The position numbers were made by a program, and so were the translations under genes. Positions 5,713 through 6,045 of a DNA stretch of 6,045 nucleotides are shown here, one piece after another. Every line of letters starts with the position of its first letter. Within the stretch, counting starts at the first letter, position 1. This DNA is from DATDRQ01 sp035291645 (GTDB lineage: Bacteria; Chloroflexota; Anaerolineae; Anaerolineales; UBA4823), in NCBI GenBank assembly GCA_035291645.1, contig DATDRQ010000140.1:1-6045 (forward strand). The letters are read 5' to 3'. Under the pieces are notes generated by a model that saw only the letters and a program-made list of their open reading frames with translations, was not told the origin of the DNA and ran no database searches.

Positions 5713-6045
5713 ATGTCTAGATTATTCAGAACCAGGCCGTTCACGTTCCATCCACTCCTGTTCGGAGTCTATCCTGTTCTGGCGCTGATCGCACACAACA
5801 TCGCCGAGACCCCGGCTGGAGAGGGGCTGCGCGCCCTGATCTCGGCCTTAATCCTGGCTGCTGTGCTCCTGGCAGGCCTGTCCCTGCTGCTGCGCGATGC
5901 TTACAAAGCCGCCCTGCTGACCTCCCTGATTGTGCTGCTTTTCTTCTCCTACGGCCATCTGAACACGCTGCTCAGAAACGTCAGCCTGGTCGGCGCTCCC
6001 CTGGGAAGGCACCGCTTCCTGGTGCCCGTCTACCTGGGCGGATCG
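5713..6045 (+). CDS. Multi-helix membrane protein, N-terminal part (possible membrane domain of a sulfatase-like protein)
   Basis: The frame is open from ATG 5713 to the window end, giving 111 residues, and the gene continues beyond. The N-terminus is short and basic (MSRLFRTRPF). Hydrophobic helices follow at about 13-31 (HPLLFGVYPVLALIAHNIA), 38-60 and 65-87 (ALLTSLIVLLFFSYGHLNTLL), and a fourth begins near 100 after GRHRFLVPVY. The 'FHPLLFGVYPVLAL..HNI' opening and the 'LLTSL.VLLFFSYGH' helix resemble, from memory, Chloroflexota membrane proteins whose helices are followed by a sulfatase or alkaline-phosphatase-like domain. That domain would lie outside the window and cannot be verified here. 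No Shine-Dalgarno sequence precedes the ATG; the start is chosen because the family-like sequence begins at once. It is a separate unit, 215 bp after the exporter relic and with a stem-loop between them. The membrane call is firm; the family call is moderate. Confidence 0.75.
   Translation, partial: MSRLFRTRPFTFHPLLFGVYPVLALIAHNIAETPAGEGLRALISALILAAVLLAGLSLLLRDAYKAALLTSLIVLLFFSYGHLNTLLRNVSLVGAPLGRHRFLVPVYLGGS

Overview
This window looks like chromosomal DNA from an uncultured or environmental bacterium of the Chloroflexota, most likely an Anaerolineae. That placement is an inference from protein style: the ABC-2 exporter sets, a very short SWIM zinc-finger protein and a 'FHPLLFGVYPVLAL' type membrane protein, all in moderately GC-rich DNA. 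No rRNA or other marker gene is present to confirm it. Every gene I can support lies on the + strand.

Region 1 (1-3345) appears to be one transcription unit. It starts with the 3' end of a GNAT-like acyltransferase gene cut by the window edge. Next come an ABC-2 type ATPase (576-1580) and two different six-helix ABC-2 permeases (1588-2436 and 2461-3345). The ATPase dimer and the permease pair should form one complete heteromeric exporter whose substrate cannot be read from the sequence.

Region 2 (3346-3912) is a self-contained small-gene cassette. It has a near-consensus sigma70-type promoter (TTGACT, 17 bp, TATACT) below an A-tract, then a structured leader with a perfect 11-bp stem-loop and a possible 13-codon leader peptide. 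A strong ribosome binding site follows, then a 79-residue SWIM zinc-finger protein and a textbook intrinsic terminator.

Region 3 (3913-5602) is the graveyard of a second, unrelated ABC-2 exporter of the one-ATPase, one-large-permease type. The ATPase keeps its probable original start region (4181) and its C-terminal two thirds, but a frame-disrupting deletion has removed the Walker A and Q-loop part. The permease has lost its centre through an in-frame deletion and also carries an in-frame amber codon (5366-5368). Beyond that codon its C-terminal helix is still readable to 5497. A perfect 11-bp stem-loop at 5578-5602 closes the region.

Region 4 (5713-6045) is the 5' part of a multi-helix membrane protein gene that runs off the window. 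It resembles the membrane part of sulfatase-like proteins of Chloroflexota.

I found no CRISPR array, tRNA, rRNA, insertion sequence or obvious new defence system. The points most worth a second look are the multi-lesion exporter relic and the leader region of the SWIM gene.
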